The position numbers and the translations under genes are program-made. Shown here in pieces: positions 1 through 9,756 of a stretch of 18,414 bases of DNA; the stretch's first letter is position 1, and each line of letters opens with the position of its first letter. The notes below the pieces were generated by a model, which was not told where the DNA came from, ran no database searches, and was given only the letters and a program-made list of their open reading frames with translations. Location of the stretch: contig NW_003112969.1 in NCBI RefSeq assembly GCF_000003605.2, forward strand, positions 111,646 to 130,059. Direction: 5' to 3'. This stretch comes from Saccoglossus kowalevskii (Eukaryota > Hemichordata > Enteropneusta > Harrimaniidae).

Positions 1-234
1 GTCTATTATACCCTGTTTTTATTCTTTATAATATGAATATTATTTATACTATGAATGAGTCTGTTATACCCTGATTGTATTCTTTATAATATGGATATTA
101 TTTATACTATGAATGTGTCTATTATACCCTGATTGTATTTTTTATAATATGAATATTATTTATACTATTGATGTGTCTGTTATACCCTGATTTTATCCTT
201 TATACTACAAACTTGTTATTTATACTATGAATGT
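1..234. repeat. 58-bp tandem repeat, four copies, open at the left window edge
   Basis: Units begin at 1, 59, 117 and 175, a constant 58-bp spacing. Each unit starts with GTCTRTTATACCCTG, continues through a TTTATAATATGAATATT block and ends in TTTATACTATGAATG. The first three copies differ by only a few bases; the fourth is more diverged, and a fifth start near 233 decays at once. The array begins at base 1, so it probably extends further to the left. The units are very AT-rich and have stops in all frames, so this is a noncoding minisatellite. Confidence 0.93.
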
Positions 235-303
235 GCTTGTCAGTAAACTAATCATTTGAATTTATATTTTTTATATTCAAGGTACACTGTTTTTTTTTAT
301 CAG

Positions 304-384
304 TCAAGACCAGAAGATGCTAAAGCCGATCCTCTCACGATCTCCATTCCGGCAAAGGATTATGGGAGATCATTGAATAGATAA
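304..384 (+). other. Candidate 3'-terminal coding exon (26 codons plus stop), unconfirmed
   Basis: A T-rich tract ending in ATCAG at 303 looks like a 3' splice site. From 304 the frame reads 26 codons (beginning SRPEDAKADPLTISIPAKDY) and stops at TAA 382-384. The segment is visibly richer in G and C than its surroundings, as exons in AT-rich genomes usually are. A second frame is also open to a TGA near 375, so the frame is not proved. Part of the segment (335-375) recurs in degenerate form 86 bp downstream, which instead suggests an old noncoding duplication. I recognise no protein family. If this is a real terminal exon, its gene lies to the left of the window. Confidence 0.25.
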
Positions 385-463
385 CAGATGGTAAAAAAAC
401 ATACTTTAAAAACAAAACTCTTTGGATCTCGATTTTAGTAAAGGATTGTGGGAGTTAATCATT
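335..463. repeat. Decayed 86-bp tandem duplication
   Basis: The stretch at 335-375 (GATCTCCATT, then AAAGGATTATGGGAG and ATCATT) is matched at 421-463 (GATCTCGATT, AAAGGATTGTGGGAG, ATCATT) at an 86-bp offset with several substitutions and small indels. The spacer between the copies is A-rich. It overlaps the exon-like segment 304-384. Confidence 0.6.
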
Positions 464-1667
464 AAAAAATAGAATAATTCGCAAAGCAATTACAGACATC
501 CATTAGAGACTGCAGAATGATTTATTGGAGGGAGAAATCAACATTCCAAAGAACAATTTTTGATTTTCTTTCCTACTTCACACATCAGCATGCTTGTAAT
601 TTATTTCCCATTTCATCAAAAATATTGAATCCCCTTCAGATCAGATCACGACTATAGATGCCCTCAATAATTTTACTTTCACTTTAGTTGTCATGGTTAC
701 AATAGGCAGAACATCTTACTATTTTTTTCTTGTCTTTTTTGCTCCATGGTTTGAGGCTAACATGTGTTAAACAATAACTTGGCATTTAGAATCAACGTAG
801 CTAGATTTTGTATGTGTGATTATGATATAGAATGCTTTCAAATAAAATGTTTCAATTTGCTCCTAGTATTCCAACGTACCGTATTTTATGCTGAAGTCAA
901 ATTTAATAGCATTGTCATATGTGAACAGCAACTCAAGAGGTATTGGTTTAAGTTTCCAGTTGCTTGATAATTCAGAACATGTATACATACATGCATATAA
1001 ATGTGGTTATCAAGACATGACATCTTTGGTATCAGTTATATACTAGTAGTCACATACATGTACAATGCTCATTTCTTAAAATAAATTCCAATTAGATAAA
1101 AAGCAAATAGTTTTAATATTCAGGGTTTCAGGCTATGGTGAAATATTCATTGTTTTATTGAATATAGAATTTCATTAAATTATTAAATTTTTAAATAATT
1201 AATAATTCTGGTAAATTTCAGAAACATAATCTTTTTGACAGAAAGATGTTTCCGGAAAACATTTTATGAAATTCAATGTTTTGCACAAAATCGTAACTCA
1301 AATTGACTAAGAAGGATAAACACATCAGTCAGGAGACATGAGGTAATCGTGACAATGTCTCAAAACATGAAGATTCCATGTTTAAGCATAAACAAATACA
1401 TATTATAGCATTTTCACTAGAATCCAGCCATTAGATTGGCCTAAAGAATCACTGGCTACATAGTTCGGACAGAATTCTCTGACATCACTGATTTGCAACC
1501 AGATTATATCGGCGAACTTGGAGTGAAATAATATTGCCGTCATGTGATGTCACTGTTTACAAAAAAATTCATCACTAAACCAAGTTGAATAAGTGAGTAA
1601 GTCCTGTACCTGACATAAGCAAACTTAACCGCTCGATTTGAATACACATGATAGCTTTATTATGTTA
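464..1667. other. AT-rich noncoding stretch with no gene recognised
   Basis: I see no gene, RNA or repeat array here. Open frames are short and have no domain-like composition (for example 764-967). Near 1480 and 1545 lie two of the TGACATCA/TGATGTCA octamers discussed in the findings. Around 1592 there is a donor-like GTGAGTAAG with no convincing exon before it. Confidence 0.6.
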
Positions 1668-1709
1668 CCATGGGTACACATACATGTATGTGAATACCCA
1701 CCATGGGTA
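1668..1709. repeat. Imperfect 30-bp palindrome flanked by a 9-bp direct repeat
   Basis: The core CACATACATGTATGTG (1676-1691) is a perfect 16-bp palindrome. It extends outward to TGGGTA on the left and TACCCA on the right, with a 2-base AA bulge on the right arm, covering 1671-1700. Both sides carry CCATGGGTA (1668-1676 and 1701-1709). It could form a cruciform or hairpin; no function is evident. Confidence 0.7.
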
Positions 1710-2518
1710 AGGTACATCCACATCTCTTCAGACTAGTCTACTATTCATAGAGAGTCTCGGAAGTATAAATGGCATCTATTCTGAGTCCATAAGTGAACCT
1801 TTGAAAAATCACAGACTATAAATTGATTACAGAACCTTTGGACACTTATAAGAGTATATTTTTGTTTGCAATATCACAGAAAATCTATATTATTGATCTT
1901 GAACAGCATACATGTACACAACATAGAAATGAGAACACTGAAATAGTTGAGCACAAAAATTCACGCAGTTGTATATATACCATCAAATTTTTGCCTCAAG
2001 ATATTTTGTGATTATAATGATTGTATTTGCAAAAACTAAATGTCACTGTGTCTTCCTGCTTAGCGAACTCTGGTGTAATTTGTGGGTATTTGTAAGGATT
2101 AAATGTCAGTGTCTCTCTGCACAGACTCCAGTGTTATTGCCACCGCTTGCAATTACCGGCTACATGATTTTCTAAGCTCCCAAAAACAATATGGAAATTT
2201 CACTCACATGAAATGAATGCAGTTTTAATAAAATACTCAAAAACTAACTTTGTCCTCATCCATCAACTTGATAGAACCCAAATAACTGTATTTCAGACAC
2301 CATCGAGTTAAATTATAGATCAGAATTTCACATCTGGTGAAGAATTAGATTGATTCTCAAATCTAATATTGTACCCATCCGCAGAGATAATTGTGATGGA
2401 TAACATAAAATCTGTACACAGTGGCAAAAGTTCACAGTTTATGCAAAAACTATATTTTGTTATATACTTGAAATATTGTTCTTGGTTCATTCATGTACAA
2501 CATTTCACCTGCTGTTAG
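1710..2518. other. AT-rich noncoding stretch with no gene recognised
   Basis: There are short overlapping open frames (1823-2011 and 1969-2175) with no recognisable domain and no splice context. I see no RNA gene or repeat array. Confidence 0.6.
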
Positions 2519-2571
2519 TTTTGATGGATAGCCAAAATGAAAGGAGAATAAAAATGGTATCAGCAGGCGAG
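2519..2571 (+). other. Candidate short exon (53 bp), unconfirmed
   Basis: A plausible acceptor (pyrimidine-rich stretch ending CACCTGCTGTTAG at 2518) and a strong donor (GAG followed by GTACGTGTT from 2572) bound 53 bp. Exactly one of the three frames is open across it and reads LMDSQNERRIKMVSAGE, entering after two bases of a split codon and ending on a whole codon. An ATG at 2524 could make it an initial coding exon beginning MDSQNERR. The composition is hydrophilic and protein-like, but 17 codons is too short to exclude chance. No family is recognised. Confidence 0.25.
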
Positions 2572-2644
2572 GTACGTGTTAATCCCATTTGCTGTCAAAT
2601 TGAATAATTAGAAATTCTAAAAATGATGTATGAAATTTTTGACT

Positions 2645-2668
2645 GCATGTGCATGTGCATGTGCCTGT
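2645..2668. repeat. Short GCATGT hexamer repeat
   Basis: Three perfect GCATGT units are followed by one variant (GCCTGT). This is a short simple repeat of alternating purine-pyrimidine character. Confidence 0.8.
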
Positions 2669-2691
2669 ACCCAGAGTTTTCGTATAAGATG

Positions 2692-2830
2692 AGTTCATTG
2701 TTGCGAGACTGGTGAAGATTATGAGAAAGCCGGTGCCATATCAAGAATTTTAGAATAGGATGAGTAAGAGTTCATCGTTGAATGAATAGTGAAGATTATG
2801 TGAAAGCTGGCGACAGTGCCCAAGAGTGTC
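2692..2830. repeat. Decayed 77-bp tandem duplication
   Basis: AGTTCAT at 2692 is followed 77 bp later by AGTTCAT at 2769, and GAAGATTATG at 2714 recurs at 2791, again at 77 bp. Further matches (GAAAGC, GGYG, CAAGA) continue in the same register. By eye the copies share roughly 70 percent of positions. No frame stays open across both copies. Confidence 0.7.
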
Positions 2831-2945
2831 CAATTTCACTGGCTGCAGGGTTAGTTTTAATCAGTAGTCTAAGGGGACTTGTGAAGCCTCAATTTCTGCT
2901 TGAAATTCTAGCATGGCAACAATTTTGTATGGTACTTTTGTAAGG

Positions 2946-2960
2946 TCTCTCTCTCTCTCT
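2946..2960. repeat. TC dinucleotide microsatellite
   Basis: An uninterrupted TC run of 15 bases, short and of no evident function. Confidence 0.85.
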
Positions 2961-3977
2961 GAGGAACGAACATTTCTATTCAAGTATACATATTCCCATT
3001 CAGTTGTACAGGGGTGGATTATTGAATAGACCACACAACAGTTAACATAATTCTTAAGGACCCCTTTACTTGAAAAAGATATCCAATGTCAGCCTCAGTA
3101 TCAGTTATCTATTGGTCACTCCATAGACAACAATGTAGACTAGAAAAGCATAGCTATTTTTTTACACAGAACATGTAACCCAAATTTTAAAAGCTGAAAA
3201 GAGTACTATCAATACAACAAACCCAATCCCTTCAATTTTATATATATATTTACATGTATAAAGTATGCAATTCAAACTGAAACTGAGGGTTTCTGATGCA
3301 ATAACATTACCACACAACATCATAGGCATTGTGCTAGATGATTGGCTCGTTAGATTCAAGTGCCATCGATTTAAAAAAAAATATTTATTATAGAATGAAA
3401 CAGGTTTGTCAATAGTAGTATCTGTCATTTTTAAAATCAAACAGTAAACTGTACCATTTTGAGAGTTGACAGTCCCCAAAAAACACAACATCAAAAAAGT
3501 TGACCCCCTGAGTACTCAGTGCAGTTAATATATGTAGATAATAAACTCACCTGGAATTTTAAAACAAGTTCGTTTTTCACAAAAATTCCATTCACAAATC
3601 TAATACTTGGTTATTCTGATATCATATTTTAATGAAACACTTGGGAGTACAAGCATGACAATAAAATGCACGGGTGTCTATGTGATGTCACATGGAAAGA
3701 AATTTTAATCGTACACTTATCGTATTTTCTCTATTAGTAGCGCAAACGCTCACATAATTTACAGAGATTTTTCTATGATCAAACTAAGTAATATTTTAAC
3801 ACAACACCCACTGAAAGACTTCACAGATAGCAAGTGATGCGTAAATGATTCAGTGTCCCGGCAATGTGATTTAAAAAGCTCATATGTACTTTTACAAAAA
3901 ATATGATACAATGTGAAAACAATGGTAAAATTTGTGCTGGTCATATCAACATGTATTTATTTTGGGAACAATTTACA
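2961..3977. other. AT-rich noncoding stretch with no gene recognised
   Basis: The largest frame is on the minus strand at 3162-3494 (110 codons). It is rich in F, I, L and N, has no recognisable domain, and looks like a chance opening. A TGTGATGTCAC element lies at 3681-3691. I see nothing else. Confidence 0.6.
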
Positions 3978-4128
3978 TTTACAAACAAACTATAAATGAT
4001 ACAGCTAGGCGATTAGGTGCTGTATGCGAGCGTCGGTTCGAGTCACGCACGCAGTACATGTTTACTATAATTTGACGTAGTATTTACCTTGCCGTTTATT
4101 CGGTGTTATTTGTTTACAAACAAACTAT
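3978..4128 (+). mobile_element. Compact tRNA-derived SINE-like insertion with 16-bp target-site duplications
   Basis: The 16-mer TTTACAAACAAACTAT occurs exactly at 3978-3993 and 4113-4128, bracketing a 119-bp insert. The insert carries an RNA polymerase III B-box match, GGTTCGAGTCA (4035-4045), differing from the tRNA consensus GGTTCGAGTCC at the last base. Upstream is an A-box-like CAGCTAGGCGATTAGGTGC (4002-4020), resembling TAGCTCAGTTGGTTAGAGC. The spacing of box starts (33 bp) is shorter than in a tRNA (about 44), so part of the anticodon region appears lost. About 67 bp of non-tRNA sequence follows the B box. There is no poly(A) tail; the 3' part ends in CGGTGTTATTTG. The combination of direct repeats and internal Pol III promoter fits a young tRNA-derived SINE mobilised by a partner LINE. 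Confidence 0.6.
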
Positions 4129-5502
4129 GTTGGATTTGATTCCATTTGAAAATAAACTAACGACAGTATGGGGAAAAAACAATAACACATAGTCAATGAT
4201 CAGAATATTTGTAAAATTTTCATATAATCAAAGTTGCATTTATAGAGAACAAGAAAATCGCACCACTGTGACAAATTAATCATTTGAGCATGTTTGAGTT
4301 CGACCTTTGTCACTTTTTAACAGTATATAATTTTTGGCTTATTTTTTCAAATATTTTGATTAAGTTGTGCTGTCAGTGGAAAATTATGTCCATTTTGTCC
4401 AAATTTAACAAAATTATGATAGAAAATTGTATAAAAATGTTGCATCCAATTTTTGGCGGGAAATTAATTTTCATACTAGAATCTGGGGGGAATCGTACAG
4501 TGCAAAAAATGTGTTATGTATACAACCCACAGTTATGTCCATTTGGTACAGAAATATCTGAAGACAGTGAAATATGGTGGCATAATTGCATTAATTAAAT
4601 ATAAATTCAGAAATTTCTAAAAAATATTATAAAAATAAAAAGCTTGAAGGTTAAACATAGCTAATTGTTATGATAGAGAATATAGAAAACAAGGATGCAT
4701 GAAATCAGCCACCAATTATACCATCATGTTTTTAAACTGTATATATTAAATACAATCTTTATATTAAGTTTTAATTTTGACACTATAATTAAATTGCATC
4801 CATCTTTTACAGGACTATTAAATGAACAGAATTAATGACTAGCATTGCAAGGAAACCATCCGAACACTTGGAAATGGAAAACCATTATATATTTCACAGT
4901 TGATCACACTCCGGATTGATCACATTTGTTTTCTAGCAGGGATTCCACTAAGACTGTTGTACATGTATATGCTGTTAACTGCTTCACGAGAGAAAAGCTT
5001 TGTAAATTTCATGAAATCGTGTGGCAGTGAAAATATCTCTGGGTTCTTCAAGACCATAGGGTCATATAGACTTTCATTAAATTTTAAGTTTTTTTAAATT
5101 AAAAACTTTTTGGGTTTTTACAACACAGTGTCATGAATGTCAATAATTGATGACATTTGTCAAGAAAATATTGCAAAAGACGCTGATCAAATCATTCAAT
5201 TCTTAGCAGCCAAAATCAAATAGTTTATAATATACAAGATGAGTATAGCAAATTTTATTGCAAAAGACAAAAAAATATTTACAAATTCAAGAAAAATCAT
5301 GGAAATTTGTAGCCATTTCATTTTTAATTTTTAAGACAGCGTGTCACAGTGACTATGACAAAATTGTGTTCCCATCAATTCCATTAAATTGTTAAATCAC
5401 AAAAACTGATATCATTGAAAATAAAACAGTTTCAAAAAGTTAGTCTAACTAAATTATGAAGAATATTATCTTGATTAAGAAGTATAGATTTGATATTTGC
5501 AG
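4129..5502. other. AT-rich stretch, no gene recognised
   Basis: A 104-codon frame (4284-4598, plus) opens here. Its N-terminal half is hydrophobic and AT-driven, and its C-terminal part (ending EISEDSEIWWHNCIN) has a mixed composition. There is no recognisable domain, splice context or codon bias, so I do not call it a gene. A small AT-rich hairpin (AAGTTTTT, 7-base loop, AAAAACTT) sits at 5086-5108. Confidence 0.55.
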
Positions 5503-5553
5503 TTCTCATGTAGATGAGTGGGGTACACCAACGGGCACAATCTATAAGATCAA
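5503..5553 (+). other. Candidate 51-bp cassette-like exon, unconfirmed
   Basis: The acceptor context TTTGATATTTGCAG ends at 5502 and a donor GTAAGGG begins at 5554. Of the three frames only one is open; it reads SHVDEWGTPTGTIYKI with one split base at the start and two at the end. The length is divisible by three with the same phase on both sides, as expected of a skippable exon. GC content is higher than in the flanks. I do not recognise the protein, and 16 codons cannot exclude chance. Confidence 0.27.
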
Positions 5554-7158
5554 GTAAGGGCAGTTATGTAGCATTTGAAACTGCAAAAACACTCGGGAAA
5601 TATTTGCTTCCTTTATAAGCATTTACAACTTTGGAAAGGAAATTACGCTGAACACATCCAAATGAAATTTTCAATGATAACAAGTGTTCAAACATAAGGG
5701 GGCAATGCAAATAACCTGAAATATTTTTGAGTATGTTTCATTTGATAGTGCATCTTGATTAATCTTGGTTGCAAACGTAGCAATATTTGTTCAATGAAAT
5801 ACTGAGAACACAAATTGTTTTTTTACTACCTCTATGTACAGGTAAATTCAGAATGCATGTGTACAACAGTTTTACAACTATTTCATTGAATGCATACTGC
5901 TACATTTATACTTGCTGCCAAAACATAAGATTTATTTACGATAAATCATATCATATATTTTTTATCAAGATGCAATTCTGAAAAAAAAATATTCAAAATT
6001 GCTAGGAAAATATTCAAAGTTATCTATATTGTCTCTATAAAAAATACATCTTAGAAACAAAATATCATGCTTTACTTCATTCTATTCTATTTTCAATTTA
6101 GCAGCCCAGTTATTAATAATAAAAATGTTAACAATGGTATGGTATTGTCATTCAGCATCCATTCATATCGCATAGAGAGATGTATTAATATCACTATGCC
6201 AACAACCAGAGGTAGCATGCCTATCTCTTTTATATTGAATTGTAAATTATAATGAGGACGGGAAAACTGTTTCAGTTTTATACTCAGATGTGTAGTATTC
6301 AAGCTAAACATTATTTCACTTTCAACAAGCTGTAAAAACGTTTTCAGGAGCATGTAACACCATCATCTCTACCTAGTAGCAGAACCATGTAGAGATATAT
6401 GACCACGTCACAGTAAGCTTAACTGGGAGACTATCTCTGTTATCTTCAACATCATGCGGCTGTGCTTTCTAGCCTGTCTGAACACTTTACTTCAGGAGAG
6501 CTAGCTGTCTTTGCCTTGCTGGTATTCATTAAATTGACTGTTTAGAAATCAGCATAGCCAGTGAAGCGTGAAATATGCACACAAGAGTGTTTAATAGGCT
6601 GCTTATTAAGACAGTCACCAGTGTGAACTGTGTGTGACTCAAGTACACAGATTTCATAAAATAGTTAATGAAACACTGACCACTGTCTAACATTGCAAGC
6701 AGGCGTCTAAACTTGATTAGGTATGCCATCTGCCAACAAATGATATCATTCAGTCTCTGAGTAACACTACATGATAAAGCCAGGCATGTCATCTATTGAG
6801 TATATATAGTGGGAGGGGACATAGCTACGGAGGTGTAAAGTCAAAGTACTGTATCACAGTGAATGCTATGTACTTACCTAACTAAACTGCCATTAAAAAG
6901 AAGCTACGTTTTGACATCAACGTGTGTATACAGTGACGAAGACTGGTGTATTCTGTCTTGCTATCACCACAATCAGCTTTGAGGGCATAGCAGGCACAAC
7001 TGACCTATCCAAATACTGCCTGTTATTTGCATAACATACTTGGTGCTAACATAATGTTTTTCCAACTGATCCCACACAAAAAATGTTTTGTTTAACATTC
7101 ACTTTGGGAGTGCGTTGGTGGAAGTACTTATCATGTCAATGTGTGTTTGATGAGGTAA
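5554..7158. other. Noncoding stretch, moderately GC-richer from about 6360
   Basis: Minus-strand frames at 6093-6353 and 6529-6792 (86 and 87 codons) have no recognisable domain. From 6360 to 7200 the sequence is less AT-rich. It contains a CCACGTCA element (6403-6410), a TATATATAG box-like string near 6801, and on the minus strand a good splice donor (GTAAGTAC) reading out of about 6881. All three frames before that donor carry stops close by, so at most it would serve a noncoding exon. No gene can be assigned. Confidence 0.5.
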
Positions 7159-7172
7159 TGGTAACGTTACCA
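7159..7172. repeat. Perfect 14-bp palindrome TGGTAACGTTACCA
   Basis: The sequence equals its own reverse complement over 14 bases and contains two outward-facing GGTAAC/GTTACC half-sites. It could be a dimer-binding site, but no factor is assigned. Confidence 0.75.
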
Positions 7173-9361
7173 AGGGGGAAATATCAAAGACAGATACAAT
7201 TATCCAGCAGACTTCACGTTAGTTAACGTATGTCCACAGGGAAAACTAGCATTCTTCATGCATAGTAAGTATGTAGCCAGTTGGACTGTAAATTGTCTAC
7301 AAAACACACACTTGTCTTCACGCAGAGACCTGAATGACACCATTTTACTGATAGTCTACAAAGTATATACTTGTCTGCAGTCTACACAGAGCACTCGATG
7401 CCAATGTACAAAACCTAAAACTGCCTGCTAAAATACAACAGTCAACAAGAAAGACAATTAAAATATCAGTTTGATGTTTGCTATTACAGCCACTAGGCAC
7501 TGGAGAAGAGATAACACTAACACTAGTAGTCACAACATAACATAACATATGCTTAAAATGATTTGACTGGGTGGATGGGAGTGTCTGTGGAGGGGGGTGG
7601 TGTTGGTTCAATATTGTTGTTCTTTTTTTTTTAAAAAGCACTTTCAAATATTTCCAAAATAATCGGCAAATATTGAGCATTATGTTAAAGAGTACAGTAT
7701 AAAGCCGAGATAACTATAACGATGTGTTTATATCACTATCAAAACCTAACCATGCATTAAGCACAGAATAATGACACAACTGACCATTTACGCTATTTGC
7801 TCAAATCACAAAAAGTTTATGATACCTCATATTGTATCTTACTGAGCTCTATGTTTAATGGCACGGAATTACGATTGCATCATTTAATGGTTTTATCTTC
7901 GTAGCCATTGATCAGAGCTAGCAATTGCTCCCAAGATGTCTTCTCCCTGATCACGTCAAAAGAATATATTGTATGAATTATGGTCTGGAATATGATATAT
8001 AGCTTGTAATTTTACGTAATCGTTATCCCAAGTAACTATTCAAATTAGTTGTACGTTTCAGAGCAATGACCCTCCTTCAACATTATATGAAGAAGTAATA
8101 GTAGGAGTGAAACTTAAGAATATAAGAACAAGCACAACAAGTACAAATAGAACCACTAAATAATTCTACAATAGAATGTTCTGAAGGTGGTAAGCAAAAG
8201 AAATGAACTGAACAGGTTATTAATTCTCTGTGGTTCTATAGTTCCAAGGCAAAATATAGTTTCCTTCTCAGATCGTCTGAATTGACATACCGGAACTCCG
8301 GAAATGGTCCTATCCGTAGAGTTATATTCCCTATACATGTAATTTAAAACAAGCGGCCAATTTTAAACAAAAAGTTTTTAATTGTTTTAATGAATGAATT
8401 CTACAAACAGTCTTGGACTATGCATTGGCATGTGTATAAAAATTTATACAATCTGTGAAAGTATCATATTAAAATATGTACATGTAATATTAAGCAGATG
8501 ACTACAAATCTAACACGCCCCTCTCTTTCCTGCCACGCTTGTTGAATAAAGCCTTAAAATGAACACACACATGTAGTTCCCCACCCCGATGATGATACTT
8601 GCGATTACATGACGCATACACTTAATAACAGATGTAGTTGTTCACTAATTTAAAAAAAAAAAATAATTCTAACTAAAATGATACTTTGCAACTACTGTGT
8701 ATACAAAACATTTTTTACATGTGGCCATTCTTATCTCTGCATCTTGCCCATTATCTTGATATTCACCAAGGAAGCTCACTTTCTAAAATAATAAATTTTC
8801 TCAATTTGAGTTGCTCTGCATTGTTTAGATCCGTGGGATTAACACACTGGGGTCACGTTTTCAATAAATAAATGTGATATGACAGTTTTAAGCTGCTTAC
8901 CAGTACATTCAAAGTCAGCTAGTCAGAGGGGTTTATTTGTTTGTTTTCCACTCCTCAAATAAGATAAAATTGACATCATTTACAGAAGAAATTATTGAAC
9001 TAATAATCAATAACAGATGGTTGAGTACTGTAAACAGTTTCCTGTTTTTCTTGAATGCAATACTGTTTTGTTAATGAAAACAGTAAATGAAGTCAACTTA
9101 CGCCATGGTACATGTAATATATATTACTACTGTAACCAGAACAGCTGAACATAAATGTGAACTATAATGAAAATCCTTTATAATACGTGTTATGAATTCC
9201 TTAGAGCATTGTTTCCAATATCCAGATACATGTATGCAGATATAGTGATTATATTTTCCCGCCCCTTGTTGCTGTGGCGAGAAGATTGGAGACTTTTGGT
9301 CGCAGAAGTATGCGAGTGTCAATCATTTAGACGTGCAAAAGCAGACACTATTTGTACTCGA
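7173..9361. other. Noncoding stretch with no gene recognised
   Basis: The largest frame is on the minus strand at 7345-7680 (111 codons). It starts with a lysine-rich segment and a PPP run, but no family is recognisable and it spans a T-homopolymer near 7623. A run of 12 A lies at 8652-8663. I see no RNA gene or array. Confidence 0.55.
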
Positions 9362-9374
9362 GGGGGGGGGGGGG
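9362..9374 (+). repeat. Run of 13 consecutive G
   Basis: Thirteen uninterrupted G on the plus strand, followed by AGG, stand out in an AT-rich window. Such a run can form intra- or intermolecular G-quadruplexes and is prone to length error in sequencing. Confidence 0.9.
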
Positions 9375-9748
9375 AGGTGTGGCATGTTCTTGTCACATGT
9401 GGTACAATTCAATTTAATTTACAATCAGAATTCTCAGCCGTGAATGCAATCTTCTAAATTCATGAAATTTGGTTGTAGACATAAATCGGACAAACTCTAG
9501 TCTCCCAACATACATAGACAGAACGTGGAAAACACAATAGATAATTTACAATACTGTCTTTGAAGTGCCTCTCCAATGGAAAAGCATGTAAGCCAAAAGG
9601 GTGATTTATTACGACCTATTAGAAGAAGAACTGCGTAACTTTTAGATGTTGACAGAACAATTTCCCATCAAAAGCGATTCTTATTGCTGGTACACGTATG
9701 CATGAATGTCACTGTGCACAAAACATCCAATCTGGTGGATTCAACTTA

Positions 9749-9756
9749 TGACGTCA
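9749..9756. promoter_or_regulatory. Perfect CRE palindrome TGACGTCA
   Basis: This is an exact full-length cAMP-response element, the site of CREB/ATF-family bZIP dimers. It is the only intact copy, while eight one-base CpG-decay derivatives occur elsewhere in the window. Whether it is functional here is unknown. Confidence 0.4.

Noticed and set aside
3162-3494. Minus-strand frame of 110 codons
   Set aside because: It is dominated by residues encoded by AT-rich codons and by polar and hydrophobic patches without a domain; treated as chance.
4284-4598. Plus-strand frame of 104 codons
   Set aside because: The composition of the first half follows AT content and no domain or exon boundary is evident; the last 30 codons are mixed but unrecognised.
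6795-6815. TATA-box promoter at TATATATAG
   Set aside because: TATA-like strings are frequent in AT-rich DNA and no exon follows at a sensible distance.
7345-7680. Minus-strand frame of 111 codons
   Set aside because: Longest frame in the window, but with no recognisable domain, a start in homopolymer-rich DNA and no splice or promoter context; frames this long are expected by chance in 18 kb.
9167-9457. Plus-strand frame of 96 codons crossing the G13 run
   Set aside because: The frame depends on the exact homopolymer length and has no recognisable domain.
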